Assembly (NCBI GenBank): GCA_910577665.1
Contig: CAJTOJ010000001.1
Coordinates: 62,001 to 126,000 of the forward strand
Origin: an uncultured Acetatifactor sp.
GTDB taxonomy: Bacteria; Bacillota; Clostridia; Lachnospirales; Lachnospiraceae
Direction of reading: 5' to 3'
Length of the DNA stretch: 64,000 bases
Positions 26,279 through 35,522 of this stretch are shown here, piece by piece. The notes beneath the pieces are model-generated. The model was given only the letters and a program-made list of their open reading frames with translations, did no database searches and was not told where the DNA came from. The position numbers and the translations under genes were made by a program. Position 1 is the first letter of the stretch. Each line of letters begins with the position of its first letter.

Positions 26279-27035
26279 GTGTCAATACCTCCCACAGCCT
26301 GTTAAAGTATTGTTGGAATTCTGGTGCATTCCTGGCCGCCAGGGGTGACTCATCCTTTATGGTCAGCTTGATTTCGATTTCTGTTTTCACGGTGGCAGGC
26401 CGTCCGGACAGTACAATCACGCGGTCTGCCAGACTGATGGCCTCAGACAGGTCGTGGGTGATGATGAGCATGGTCTTGCCTGCCGCCCGGATCAGCCTAC
26501 AGATATCTGCAGAGACCATGAGTCTGGTCTGGTAGTCCAGTGCACTGAAGGGTTCATCCAGCAGCAGAAGCTGTGGATCCAGTGCCAGGGTCCGAATCAA
26601 GGCAGCTCTCTGTTTCATGCCGCCAGAGAGTTCGCTGGGCCTCTTATCCCGGAACTTTTCAAGTCCATATTCCACAAACAGCCGGTCTACGGCATCCAGC
26701 TTTTCCGGTGTCAAGTGGCGGTGGATCTCCAGCCCCAGGATAGCATTCCGGTAGACTGTGCGCCACTCGAAAAGATGATCCCGCTGGAGCATATATCCTA
26801 CTTTCGGATAGTGCAGAGAGCCATCGGGATTGTTCACGGCTATGGTACCCTGTTCCGGGGACAGGAGTCCGGCGATAATAGAGAGCAGGGTGGATTTGCC
26901 GCAGCCGCTTGGCCCTACTATGGCCACGAACTCCCCTTGGCGGACCTGGAAGGAGATATCCCGCAGGGCTACGGTTTCCCCATGAAGGCTATGGTAGGCA
27001 TAGCCGATATTTTTCAGTTCCAGAAGTGTTGACAT
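26268..27035 (-). CDS. ABC transporter ATP-binding protein, SsuB/TauB-like family
   Basis: 255 residues. Walker A GPSGCGKST (about residue 40), Q-loop MLQRDHLFEWRTV (Gln about 85), signature LSGGMKQRAALIRTLALDP, Walker B LLLLDEPFSALDYQTR, and ITHDLSEAISLADRVIVLSGRPATVK, the C-terminal phrase typical of the nitrate/sulfonate/taurine ATPases. The start MSTLLELKNIGYAYHS at 27035 is preferred to an ATG 33 bases upstream, though both have weak ribosome sites (AAAGGGA 12 bases upstream of the chosen one). First gene of a two-gene leftward operon. Confidence 0.9.
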   Translation of the reverse strand: MSTLLELKNIGYAYHSLHGETVALRDISFQVRQGEFVAIVGPSGCGKSTLLSIIAGLLSPEQGTIAVNNPDGSLHYPKVGYMLQRDHLFEWRTVYRNAILGLEIHRHLTPEKLDAVDRLFVEYGLEKFRDKRPSELSGGMKQRAALIRTLALDPQLLLLDEPFSALDYQTRLMVSADICRLIRAAGKTMLIITHDLSEAISLADRVIVLSGRPATVKTEIEIKLTIKDESPLAARNAPEFQQYFNRLWEVLTHGT

Positions 27036-27095
27036 AGATTGCCATTCCCTTTCGTCCTCATCTTGCATTTATAATATGGTATGAACGGTAGGGGG

Positions 27096-27237
27096 TTATT
27101 GTTCACCTGGTATCGCCGCCAGATGTTTTCACGTGTTCTTTGCGTGACAAACCTAAGACCGTGTGCGCCATAATGGGCATTTTTGTGTATTATGTGTGCA
27201 GCATGTTGCTGTTATGTCTCTACGCCGTAACAGCAAC
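27096..27237 (+). repeat. Interspersed multi-hairpin repeat, copy 5 (plus orientation)
   Basis: Starts GTTATTGTTCACCTGGTATCG and carries all three hairpins: TTTTCACGTGTTCTTTGCGTG, a diverged middle hairpin (GCCATAATGGGC...TATTATGTGTGC), and GTTGCTGTTATGTC...GCCGTAACAGCAAC. It lies in the divergent 375-base gap upstream of argH, followed by a direct repeat of GCACTGGGTGAG (27255-27279) and the argH promoter; no coding frame is convincing there. Confidence 0.8.
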
Positions 27238-27289
27238 AAAGTTGGGATGTCCTGGCACTGGGTGAGGCACTGGGTGAGGGGATTTTTTG

Positions 27290-27318
27290 TTGCATTGCCT
27301 TTCTTTTTATGGTAATAT
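27290..27318 (+). promoter_or_regulatory. Probable sigma-A promoter of argH
   Basis: TTGCAT (27290-27295) and TAATAT (27313-27318) with a 17-base spacer, 92 bases upstream of the argH start. Confidence 0.55.
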
Positions 27319-27380
27319 CAGTTTTGGGTTTATGTGATAGAAGCGTTGGTCTGAAAGGATCCCAATGTGGATTTTCATTA

Positions 27381-27404
27381 GCGTGCCAAGGCACGCAGGG
27401 AGGT
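27381..27404 (+). promoter_or_regulatory. Mini-hairpin abutting the ribosome binding site of argH
   Basis: Perfect 7-base-pair stem GCGTGCC-AA-GGCACGC (27381-27396), one base, then GGGAGGT (27398-27404), then ATTAGG and the ATG. Same layout as before the lactonase and M60 genes. Confidence 0.65.
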
Positions 27405-27410
27405 ATTAGG

Positions 27411-28802
27411 ATGGCACAGCTCTGGGGAGGCCGTTTTACCAAGGAAACGGACCGGAAAGTTTTTGCATTCAATGCATCCATAGGATTTGACAGGCGGCTG
27501 CTGCCACAGGATATCCAGGGCAGCATAGCACATGTGATCATGCTGGCCAGGCAGGGAATCCTGTCCCCGACGGAGAAGAAGCAGATCTGTGACGGACTGG
27601 CAGGGATCCTGCGGGATGTGGAAGAAGGACTTCTGGATATAGACCAGGAGGCTTTTGAGGACATTCACAGTTTTGTGGAAGCAAAGCTCATAGAGCGGAT
27701 CGGTGAGCCTGGGAAGAAGATGCATACGGGCAGGAGCCGCAATGACCAGGTGGCTCTGGACATGCGGCTGTATACCAGGCAGGTGGTACTGGAGGTGGAT
27801 GTTCTGCTGAAGGAACTGCTGGAGGGTATCCTGGATACCATGGAGGAACATATTGAGACATATATGCCAGGATTTACCCATCTACAGAAGGCCCAGCCCA
27901 CTACACTGGCTCATCATTATGGCGCATATTTTGAGATGTTCCGCCGTGACAGACAGCGTATGTCTGACATCTGCCGCAGGATGGACGCTTGTCCCCTGGG
28001 GGCAGGTGCCCTGGCGGGAACCACGTATCCCCTGGACCGGGGGTATGTGGCAGGTCTGTTGGGATTTGCACAGCCCACCAGGAACAGCATGGATTCTGTG
28101 GCAGACCGGGACTATCTGATCGAATTTCTGGCAGCATTGTCCACGGTGATGATGCATCTGAGCCGTTTTTGTGAGGAGATTATCCTCTGGAATTCCAATG
28201 AGTACCAGTTTGTGGAGATTGACGATGCTTTTTCCACTGGCAGCAGTATTATGCCCCAGAAGAAGAACCCGGATATTGCAGAACTGGTGCGGGGCAAGAC
28301 CGGCCGGGTGTATGGGGCGTTGATGGCACTGCTCACCACCATGAAGGGTCTGCCCCTGGCATACAACAAAGACATGCAGGAGGACAAAGAGGTGGCCTTC
28401 GATGCCTTTGACACGGTGAAGGACTGCCTGGAGCTGTTTGGGGGGATGTTAAAGACCCTGCGGTTCAAGAAGGAGCGTATGGCCGCCAGCGCCATGAACG
28501 GCTTCACCAATGCCACAGATGCTGCAGATTATCTGGTGGGCAGGGGGGTTCCGTTCAGGGATGCCCATGGTATCATTGGCAGGCTGGTGCTGTACTGTAT
28601 CGAGAAAGGGACTTCCATAGATGCTCTTTCCCTGGAGGAATTGCAGGGGATCAGCGATGTATTCCAGGCAGATGTGTATGATGCCATTTCCCTGAAGGCC
28701 TGCGTGGAAAGAAGGCTGACTCTGGGAGGTCCGGGTACATTGGCCATGCGGGAAGTGATCGCGCAAAACCGGGCTTATCTGATGCAGGAAGACCGGGACT
28801 AA
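27411..28802 (+). CDS. argH: Argininosuccinate lyase
   Basis: Splits argininosuccinate into arginine and fumarate, the last step of arginine synthesis. 463 residues, normal length. Fumarase-superfamily signature GSSIMPQKKNPDIAEL is at about residue 278; HTGRSRNDQVALDMRLY (about 106) and TFLQ-like GFTHLQKAQPTTLAHH (about 155) are also present. The ATG at 27411 is fixed by GGGAGGT and by the family start MAQLWGGRF. argG is not adjacent. asd follows 138 bases downstream and shares the same direction. Confidence 0.96.
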   Translation: MAQLWGGRFTKETDRKVFAFNASIGFDRRLLPQDIQGSIAHVIMLARQGILSPTEKKQICDGLAGILRDVEEGLLDIDQEAFEDIHSFVEAKLIERIGEPGKKMHTGRSRNDQVALDMRLYTRQVVLEVDVLLKELLEGILDTMEEHIETYMPGFTHLQKAQPTTLAHHYGAYFEMFRRDRQRMSDICRRMDACPLGAGALAGTTYPLDRGYVAGLLGFAQPTRNSMDSVADRDYLIEFLAALSTVMMHLSRFCEEIILWNSNEYQFVEIDDAFSTGSSIMPQKKNPDIAELVRGKTGRVYGALMALLTTMKGLPLAYNKDMQEDKEVAFDAFDTVKDCLELFGGMLKTLRFKKERMAASAMNGFTNATDAADYLVGRGVPFRDAHGIIGRLVLYCIEKGTSIDALSLEELQGISDVFQADVYDAISLKACVERRLTLGGPGTLAMREVIAQNRAYLMQEDRD

Positions 28803-28910
28803 GGTAACTGGCACAGGAAAGCGGGAGCGTTCTTCGTCTATTGTTTGTGCCGTTTCTGCGGCATGTCTGGAAGGTTGAATAAAAATGCGTGTTCAACTAT
28901 GGATTTGAAA

Positions 28911-28934
28911 GCGCGTCGCAACGCGCAGATGGGT
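28911..28934 (+). promoter_or_regulatory. Mini-hairpin upstream of the asd ribosome binding site
   Basis: Perfect 6-base-pair stem GCGCGT-CGCA-ACGCGC (28911-28926) followed by AGATGGGTATAAGA and the ATG. The preceding segment 'TATTGTTTGTGCCGTTTCTG' (around 28839) recurs near 50717 upstream of metH in diverged form. Confidence 0.55.
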
Positions 28935-28940
28935 ATAAGA

Positions 28941-30020
28941 ATGAGTGAGAAATGTAAAGTAGGTATCTTAGGCGGTACAGGTATGGTGGGGCAGAGATTC
29001 ATCGCCCTGCTGGAAAACCATCCCTGGTTTGAAGTGACCACCATTGCGGCCAGTCCCCGTTCAGCGGGCCGGACATATGAAGAGGCAGTGGGAGGCAGAT
29101 GGAAGATGGATACGCCTATGCCGGAGGCGGTCAAAAAGATCGTTGTGATGAATGTAAACGAGGTGGAGGCAGTGTCTTCCCAGGTGGATTTTGTGTTCAG
29201 CGCCGTGGATATGACAAAGGAAGAGATCAAGAAGATCGAGGAAGAGTATGCCAGGTGCGAGGTACCTGTGGTTTCCAACAACAGTGCCCACAGATGGACC
29301 CCGGATGTACCCATGATGGTGCCGGAGATCAACCCTGGACATATGGAAGTGATAGAAGCCCAGAGGAGGCGCCTGGGCACGAGGAAAGGGTTTGTGGCAG
29401 TGAAGCCCAATTGTTCTATCCAGAGCTATGCGCCGGTACTCACTGCCTGGAAGGAGTTTGAACCCATAGAGGTGGTGGCTACCACCTATCAGGCCATCTC
29501 CGGTGCAGGGAAGACATTCCAGGACTGGCCGGAGATGGCGGGCAATATCATTCCCTACATCGGAGGCGAGGAGGAGAAGAGTGAGAAGGAACCGCTAAGG
29601 ATCTGGGGCCAGGTGAAGGATGGGGCAATCCAGCCGGCAGAAGGACCTGTGATCACCTGCCAGTGTATCCGTGTGCCGGTCTTAAACGGGCATACAGCCG
29701 CAGTGTTTGTAAAATTTGCCAAAAAGCCTACAAGGGAACAGCTCATTGATAAGCTGCAAAACTTCAGCGGGGAACCTCAGAGACTTGGCCTTCCCAGTGC
29801 GCCGAAGCAGTTTATCCAGTATCTGGAAGAGGACAACAGACCCCAGGTGGCCCTGGATGTGGACTACGAGAAGGGCATGGGAATCAGCGTGGGCAGACTT
29901 AGGGAAGATACCGTGTATGACTATAAATTCGTGGGACTGTCCCACAATACAGTGCGGGGAGCTGCAGGCGGAGCCATCCTCTGTGCAGAGCTGCTGAAAG
30001 CCCATGGCTACATAGGCTGA
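28941..30020 (+). CDS. asd: Aspartate-semialdehyde dehydrogenase (archaeal/fungal-type)
   Basis: Reduces aspartyl phosphate to aspartate semialdehyde, the branch point to lysine, methionine and threonine. 359 residues. NADP-binding GILGGTGMVGQRFIALL at the N-terminus; catalytic Cys in VAVKPNCSIQSYAPVL (about residue 155); catalytic His in PVLNGHTAAVFVKF. The length and VGILGGTGMVGQRF place it in the archaeal/fungal-like subgroup rather than the E. coli type. The start at 28941 follows GGGT with weak match to consensus; upstream in-frame codons are repeat sequence and are not counted. Confidence 0.94.
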   Translation: MSEKCKVGILGGTGMVGQRFIALLENHPWFEVTTIAASPRSAGRTYEEAVGGRWKMDTPMPEAVKKIVVMNVNEVEAVSSQVDFVFSAVDMTKEEIKKIEEEYARCEVPVVSNNSAHRWTPDVPMMVPEINPGHMEVIEAQRRRLGTRKGFVAVKPNCSIQSYAPVLTAWKEFEPIEVVATTYQAISGAGKTFQDWPEMAGNIIPYIGGEEEKSEKEPLRIWGQVKDGAIQPAEGPVITCQCIRVPVLNGHTAAVFVKFAKKPTREQLIDKLQNFSGEPQRLGLPSAPKQFIQYLEEDNRPQVALDVDYEKGMGISVGRLREDTVYDYKFVGLSHNTVRGAAGGAILCAELLKAHGYIG

Positions 30021-30086
30021 GAGAAGATACCGTCTGTACTGGGAATGGCATAGGTCAGGGGATATAAGGGAAGTCAGGAAAAGCAT

Positions 30087-31811
30087 ATGAATGAGTTGCA
30101 TTACCAAGTGGATCTGCTGCGGGCCATCAACCGGAAACAGATGGAACGGGAGCGGATGTACCTGAAGGTCTGCCAGGTGGCAGTGGGGGCATTTCTCTAT
30201 GTGTCCTTTGAACGGGGACAAATTACCACTCTGGGACAGTGGTCGGAGTATTTTCCGTTTGAGATAAAGGAATTCAGGGATCTTGAGCTGCTTCTGGATG
30301 CGGTGGATGAATCCTGCCTGCTACAGATGGGAGACGTGATCTATCCGGAGAAATCCGGCAGGGAGACAGCGGACATGGAATGTCTGTTGCGGGACGGCAG
30401 GACATGGATGCAGTTTAGAACCCGCGTGTATTACAATGAAAAAGGGAAGCCAGATGAAAAGGTTATTTATATCAGTGATATCACGAAACTGCACGCCCAG
30501 AAGGATGAACTGACCTACATGGCCTATTATGACAGCCTTACGGGGCTGTACAACCGGAATTATTTCGTCAGGCTTCTGGGAGAGTATCTGAAGAGGGCCT
30601 CTGAGACAGGCTGTATTGTCAGTGTGGTGGTCATCAATATAGATGAATTCCGCAAGGTCAATGACAGCATGGGACTTGTGGTGGGGGATGAACTGGTCCG
30701 GCAGTTCGGGGCATTCCTGAAGGAGCTGTGCCGGGAAGACATCATTGCCTGCCATCTCCACAGCGATGTATACTGCATGGCCATTTATGACCCGGTCGGA
30801 AACAAATCCGTATCCTTCCTGCACAGATCCATACAGGAGCGGATCAGAGAGCCTTTTTATCTGAAGGAGGGGAAGGATGTCTCTATCACAGTGAGCATGG
30901 GGGTGGCGGAATATCCGGAGGCATCAGATGCTGCCCTGGAGCTGATAAACTGTGCAGAGATTGTGGTGTTCAAGGGGAAGGCCTGCGGGGCAGGCACATT
31001 ACATTATTTTGACGCACCTGTGATGGATGAGCTGTTACACTCCATTGAACTGGAGAACAAACTGAAGAAGGCAGTGTATAGCAAAGACTTTGTCATCCAT
31101 TACCAGCCCCAGTATTATGCTGGGAACCGCAGGCTGCGTGGAGTGGAGGCACTTGTCCGTTGGAAAGGGGACGGCGGGGAACTGATTGGCCCTACCACCT
31201 TTATTCCTGTGGCGGAGAACAATGGCAGTATTGTGCCCATCGGAAGATGGGTGATGGAGGAGAGCATCCGGCAGTATGCCGTATGGAAACAGCAGTTCGG
31301 CTTTCCTTTTATCATGTCGGTGAATATTTCTGCCCTGCAGTATAAAAGGGAAGATTTTGTGGATTCCGTGATGGAAGTACTGGACCGGTACCAGGTAAGG
31401 CCAACGGAGCTGGAGCTGGAGATCACGGAAAGCGTGCTGATAGAGGATTTCCGGTCTGTGGCAGAGAAACTGCGTCTGCTGCGGGAACAGGGGGTGAAGA
31501 TATCCCTGGATGATTTTGGCACCGGGTTCTCTTCCCTGGCTTATCTGAAGAGGCTGCCGGTGGACACGTTGAAAGTGGATAAATCCTTTATTGACACGGT
31601 GATGACAGATTCTTCCACCCGTGTGATCACCGAATCTATCATCAATATGGTGAAGAGCCTGGGTTTTGAGGCCATTGCCGAGGGAGTGGAGGAGGAACAG
31701 CAGTACAGATATCTTCACGCCATTGGCTGTGATGTGATCCAGGGGTATCTTTTCGGACAGCCGCTGCCGCCGGAGGAGATGGAGTCCGTGTTTTCTGATT
31801 TGTTGCAGTGA
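30087..31811 (+). CDS. PAS-GGDEF-EAL protein, probable c-di-GMP phosphodiesterase
   Basis: 574 residues, no membrane helix. A PAS-like N-terminal region (about 20-135, ending KVIYISDITKLHAQKDEL) is followed by a diguanylate cyclase fold (YDSLTGLYNRNYF at about 150) whose active site is degenerate: VVGDEL in place of GGDEF. The EAL domain (about 320-574) looks intact: GVEALVRW, NISALQYK, ELEITES, LDDFGTGFSSLAYLKRLPVDTLKVDKSF and AEGVEEEQQ. So hydrolysis of c-di-GMP is the likely activity, with the GGDEF domain acting as a GTP or product sensor. It starts 66 bases after asd. Confidence 0.92.
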   Translation: MNELHYQVDLLRAINRKQMERERMYLKVCQVAVGAFLYVSFERGQITTLGQWSEYFPFEIKEFRDLELLLDAVDESCLLQMGDVIYPEKSGRETADMECLLRDGRTWMQFRTRVYYNEKGKPDEKVIYISDITKLHAQKDELTYMAYYDSLTGLYNRNYFVRLLGEYLKRASETGCIVSVVVINIDEFRKVNDSMGLVVGDELVRQFGAFLKELCREDIIACHLHSDVYCMAIYDPVGNKSVSFLHRSIQERIREPFYLKEGKDVSITVSMGVAEYPEASDAALELINCAEIVVFKGKACGAGTLHYFDAPVMDELLHSIELENKLKKAVYSKDFVIHYQPQYYAGNRRLRGVEALVRWKGDGGELIGPTTFIPVAENNGSIVPIGRWVMEESIRQYAVWKQQFGFPFIMSVNISALQYKREDFVDSVMEVLDRYQVRPTELELEITESVLIEDFRSVAEKLRLLREQGVKISLDDFGTGFSSLAYLKRLPVDTLKVDKSFIDTVMTDSSTRVITESIINMVKSLGFEAIAEGVEEEQQYRYLHAIGCDVIQGYLFGQPLPPEEMESVFSDLLQ

Positions 31812-31842
31812 CTGCCTGTAAATAAGGCGTAGGGGAGTAAAA

Positions 31843-33906
31843 TTGGGTAAGAATTTATTTATAGCGGAGAAGCCCAGTGTGGCCAGGGAATTCGCCAATG
31901 CTTTGAAGATACGTGCCGCTTCCCGGGACGGGTATCTGGAGTCTGAGGAAGCCATTGTCACATGGTGTGTGGGGCATCTGGTGACCATGAGTTATCCGGA
32001 GGCCTACGATGCCATGTACAAACGGTGGAGTCTTGACACGATCCCGTTCCTTCCAACAGAATTCCGGTATGAAGTCATAGAGAGTTCCAGGAAACAGTAT
32101 ACCATCGTAAGTACCTTGATGAAACGGCCGGATGTATCCACCATATATGTGTGTACAGACTCCGGACGGGAGGGGGAATACATTTACCGGCTGGTAGAAC
32201 AGATGTCCGGTGTCACCGGCAAGGAACGCCGGCGGGTATGGATCGACTCCCAGACAGAGGAGGAGATCCTGCGGGGGATCCGGGAAGCCAAAGATCTGAA
32301 GGAATATGACAACCTCAGTGCTGCAGCCTATCTGCGGGCCAAGGAAGATTATCTCATGGGGATCAATTTCTCCAGGGTACTGACCTTGAAATACGGCAGA
32401 AGCGTACAGGATTACTTGAAACGGGACCGGGCAGTGATCTCTGTTGGCAGGGTGATGACCTGTGTGCTGGGCATTGTGGTGAACCGGGAGCGGGAGATCC
32501 GTTCTTTTGTAAAGACACCTTTTTACCGGGTTCTGGGGAACTTCCGGCTACAGGATAAACCCTTCCAGGGAGAGTGGAAGGCGGTGGAGACCTCCCGTTT
32601 TTACGGCTCTCCCAAGCTGTACAAGGAAAACGGGTTCAAGAAGAAGGAAGATGCCCAGGGTCTCATCGATGGACTGCTCCAGGAGCCGGTGGGTGCTGTG
32701 GTGGTAGAATCCATCGAGAAGAAGAAAGAGAATAAGAATCCGCCTCTGCTCTATAATCTTGCAGAATTGCAGAATGACTGTTCCAGATATTTCAAGATCA
32801 GCCCGGATGAGACCTTGCGCATTGTCCAGGAGCTGTATGAGAAAAAGATGGTGACATACCCCAGGACAGATGCCAGGGTGCTCTCCACGGCGGTAGCCAA
32901 AGAGATCCACAAAAATATCGGAGGGCTGAAAGGATATGGCCTGGTGGCATCCTATGCCGCTGAGATCCTTACAGGAGGCAGCTACAAGAATATTGCCAGG
33001 ACGCGGTATGTGAACGACAAGCAGATTACAGACCACTATGCGATCATTCCCACAGGACAGGGGGTGCATCTTTTGGGCGGCTTGCCGCCCTTGTCCGCGA
33101 AAGTGTATGAGGTGATTGTGCGGCGGTTTTTGAGCATTTTCTATCCTCCGGCTGTGTATCAGAAGATTTCCCTGTGCATCCGGGTGAAGGAGGAATGTTT
33201 TTTTGCCAGCTTCAAGGTCCTGTTGCAGGAGGGCTACCTGAAGGTGGTGGCATATTCCTTCCGGAAGGAAGGGGAGAAGGATGGCAGGCAGGAGACTGGC
33301 GGGACACCATCTGCATCCGCCGGGAAAGGGGAGAAAGCGCCCCAGGAGGATGCCGCACACACAGAGGTAAAATGTGACCAGGAGATGATGCATCTTCTGA
33401 TGGCTTTGAAGAAGGGGGAACACCTGGCAGTGGACTCCTATGAGATCAAGGAGGGGGAGACCTCACCGCCCAAGCGTTACACGTCTGGGAGTATGATACT
33501 GACCATGGAGAATGCGGGACAGTTTATTGAGGACGAAGAACTCCGTACACAGATCAAAGGGAGCGGTATTGGAACCAGCGCAACCCGGGCAGAGATCTTG
33601 AAAAAGCTGGTCAATATCGAGTATCTTTCGCTGCACAAGAAGACCCAGGTATTGACACCTACCCTTATGGGTGAGATGATTTATGATGTGGTAAGCAGTT
33701 CCATCAAGGCTCTTCTGGACCCGTCCCTGACAGCCAGCTGGGAGAAGGGGCTGACAATGGTGGCTCAGGGAAGTATCACCCAGAAGGAATATATGGATAA
33801 GCTGGAAGGATTTGTGGGCAGAAGGACACAGTATGTGAAGCAGCTTGGCAACCAGAATGCACTGTACGCCAGTTTCCAGGCTGTGGCAGAGAATTATAAG
33901 AAATAG
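31843..33906 (+). CDS. topB: DNA topoisomerase III
   Basis: Type IA topoisomerase that decatenates DNA, 687 residues. TOPRIM motifs FIAEKPSVAREFANAL at the N-terminus and CTDSGREGEYIYRL (about 105); the catalytic tyrosine lies in KKMVTYPRTDARVLST (about 335). No C-terminal zinc fingers. The start codon is TTG (31843), supported by AGGGGAG five bases upstream and by the family start GKNLFIAEKPSVA. Long topB forms often ride on conjugative elements, but no relaxase or coupling protein is nearby and composition matches the flanks, so this looks chromosomal. Confidence 0.94.
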   Translation: MGKNLFIAEKPSVAREFANALKIRAASRDGYLESEEAIVTWCVGHLVTMSYPEAYDAMYKRWSLDTIPFLPTEFRYEVIESSRKQYTIVSTLMKRPDVSTIYVCTDSGREGEYIYRLVEQMSGVTGKERRRVWIDSQTEEEILRGIREAKDLKEYDNLSAAAYLRAKEDYLMGINFSRVLTLKYGRSVQDYLKRDRAVISVGRVMTCVLGIVVNREREIRSFVKTPFYRVLGNFRLQDKPFQGEWKAVETSRFYGSPKLYKENGFKKKEDAQGLIDGLLQEPVGAVVVESIEKKKENKNPPLLYNLAELQNDCSRYFKISPDETLRIVQELYEKKMVTYPRTDARVLSTAVAKEIHKNIGGLKGYGLVASYAAEILTGGSYKNIARTRYVNDKQITDHYAIIPTGQGVHLLGGLPPLSAKVYEVIVRRFLSIFYPPAVYQKISLCIRVKEECFFASFKVLLQEGYLKVVAYSFRKEGEKDGRQETGGTPSASAGKGEKAPQEDAAHTEVKCDQEMMHLLMALKKGEHLAVDSYEIKEGETSPPKRYTSGSMILTMENAGQFIEDEELRTQIKGSGIGTSATRAEILKKLVNIEYLSLHKKTQVLTPTLMGEMIYDVVSSSIKALLDPSLTASWEKGLTMVAQGSITQKEYMDKLEGFVGRRTQYVKQLGNQNALYASFQAVAENYKK

Positions 33907-33983
33907 AGACAGCCGGAAATATCCAAGGGAACTGTCATGCGGCAGAGTGCTGCGGTTTCATACAGGGGTAAAGGACAGGGAAA

Positions 33984-35390
33984 ATGAACGGAAATCAATC
34001 ATGGAGAAACCTGGGCCAGGACATTCGGAATGCAGTGGAGGATGCCCTGCAGACAGGTAATTTTAACAATCTGAATGAAGTCATATCCGATACAGTGGTA
34101 AACACCATCGGCAATGTGAAGGAACAGATTACCCGTACCTCCGCAGAGTGGAAAAAGGGCATGGATGACTGGGAGGACGTGGAACCTGGGCATACTTCGG
34201 ACAGGGAAAAAGAGCAGATGGCCGGAGGGCCCGGTGGAAGAGGTTCCAGGGACAGACACCGGAATATGACAGAGGAATGGATGGAGGAAAGACGCAGGCG
34301 GGATGCAGGCCGCAGCGGGGATTCCCCGGGCGTCCAGGGGGGCCGGGCTGTAAAGGGCAGAAACCATGCCGTCCAGGTGGTGATGGCGCCTTTTAAAAAA
34401 ATAGGCAGTATATCCGGAACCCTTTTTCAGGTCTTCGGCGGGATCGGCACTGGGATCATGGGCATATTGTCCCTGGTGTTCCTGGGAATAGCGCTGGCCT
34501 ATGGAGAGGTGGGATTCTGGGTTACACTGGGGATCTTTGTGTGCCTGCTGCTGGCTTTTATTGTCATGATCAAAGTAGGCTGCGGGCAGAAATCCACACT
34601 CCGCCGGGCGAAGAAGTACTGGGAGCTTTCCGGGCACCGGAAATATATCAACCTGGATGATCTGGCCCTTCACATGAACAAACCCCTTAAGTTTATCTTA
34701 AAAGATGTGAGAAAGATGCTCACTGCGGGATTCTTCCCGGAAGGACATCTGGACAGACAGGCAAGCTGCCTGATGCTGGATAACCATGTCTACCAGGAAT
34801 ATCTTACACTGGAGAAGCAGCGCCGGGTACAGGAACAGGAACGAAAGCAGGAAGAATACGCCAGGCAGAAAGAAACCGGAAATATGCAGGATATGGGGGA
34901 GGGTGGAATGTCACAGGCGGATTCCACAGGCAATTCCGAACTGGATGCCATGATCGCCCAGGGGCGTAGCTGCATCCGCCGCCTGCGGGATATGAATGAC
35001 AATATTCCGGGAGAGGTGATTTCTGCCAAGCTCTTCAAGATGGAAAACCTGCTGAAGGAGATCTTCGAAAGCCTGCGGGAACATCCGGAGCAAATGCCCC
35101 AGATGCAGAAGTTCATGAATTATTATCTGCCCACAACCATAAAGCTGGTAGGGGCCTATGAGGAATTTGATGCCTTAAGTGTCCAGGGGGAGGAGATTGT
35201 AGAGGCCAAGGCTGAGATCGAGAAGACATTGGATACCATCAACAAAGCCTTCGGTGAACTGCTGAACAAATTGTTCCGGGCTACTGCCTATGATGTGACC
35301 ACGGATGCCCAGGTACTACAGACCATGCTGGCCAAAGAGGGACTGGCCGGGCAGTCTGCATTTGAATTTGAGAAAGCTGCGCAAAGGTAG
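33984..35390 (+). CDS. XpaC-like 5-bromo-4-chloroindolyl phosphate hydrolysis family protein
   Basis: 468 residues. N-terminal ~120 residues are polar and glycine/arginine-rich; two adjacent membrane segments follow at about 150-195 (GTLFQVFGGIGTGIMGILSLVFLGIAL and VTLGIFVCLLLAFIVMI). The C-terminal half (KKYWELSGHRKYINLDDLALHMNK..., and from about 310 SELDAMIAQGRSCIRRLRDMNDNIPGEVISAKLFKMENLLKEIF) matches the XpaC family, which is nearly always beside telA. Function is unknown; the family name records an old phenotype. The start has AGGGAAA upstream. It precedes telA by 132 bases. Confidence 0.85.
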   Translation: MNGNQSWRNLGQDIRNAVEDALQTGNFNNLNEVISDTVVNTIGNVKEQITRTSAEWKKGMDDWEDVEPGHTSDREKEQMAGGPGGRGSRDRHRNMTEEWMEERRRRDAGRSGDSPGVQGGRAVKGRNHAVQVVMAPFKKIGSISGTLFQVFGGIGTGIMGILSLVFLGIALAYGEVGFWVTLGIFVCLLLAFIVMIKVGCGQKSTLRRAKKYWELSGHRKYINLDDLALHMNKPLKFILKDVRKMLTAGFFPEGHLDRQASCLMLDNHVYQEYLTLEKQRRVQEQERKQEEYARQKETGNMQDMGEGGMSQADSTGNSELDAMIAQGRSCIRRLRDMNDNIPGEVISAKLFKMENLLKEIFESLREHPEQMPQMQKFMNYYLPTTIKLVGAYEEFDALSVQGEEIVEAKAEIEKTLDTINKAFGELLNKLFRATAYDVTTDAQVLQTMLAKEGLAGQSAFEFEKAAQR

Positions 35391-35522
35391 TTCGGCTGGG
35401 AGCAGGTTGAAAGGTACTGTGACGGATTAGTTGCCCAAAGACCTGGAAGCGCCAGAATCCAGGAGACAGAAACGTGGTATGACAGAATATCATAAACAGG
35501 ATAGAGAGAATGGAGGAAGAAA

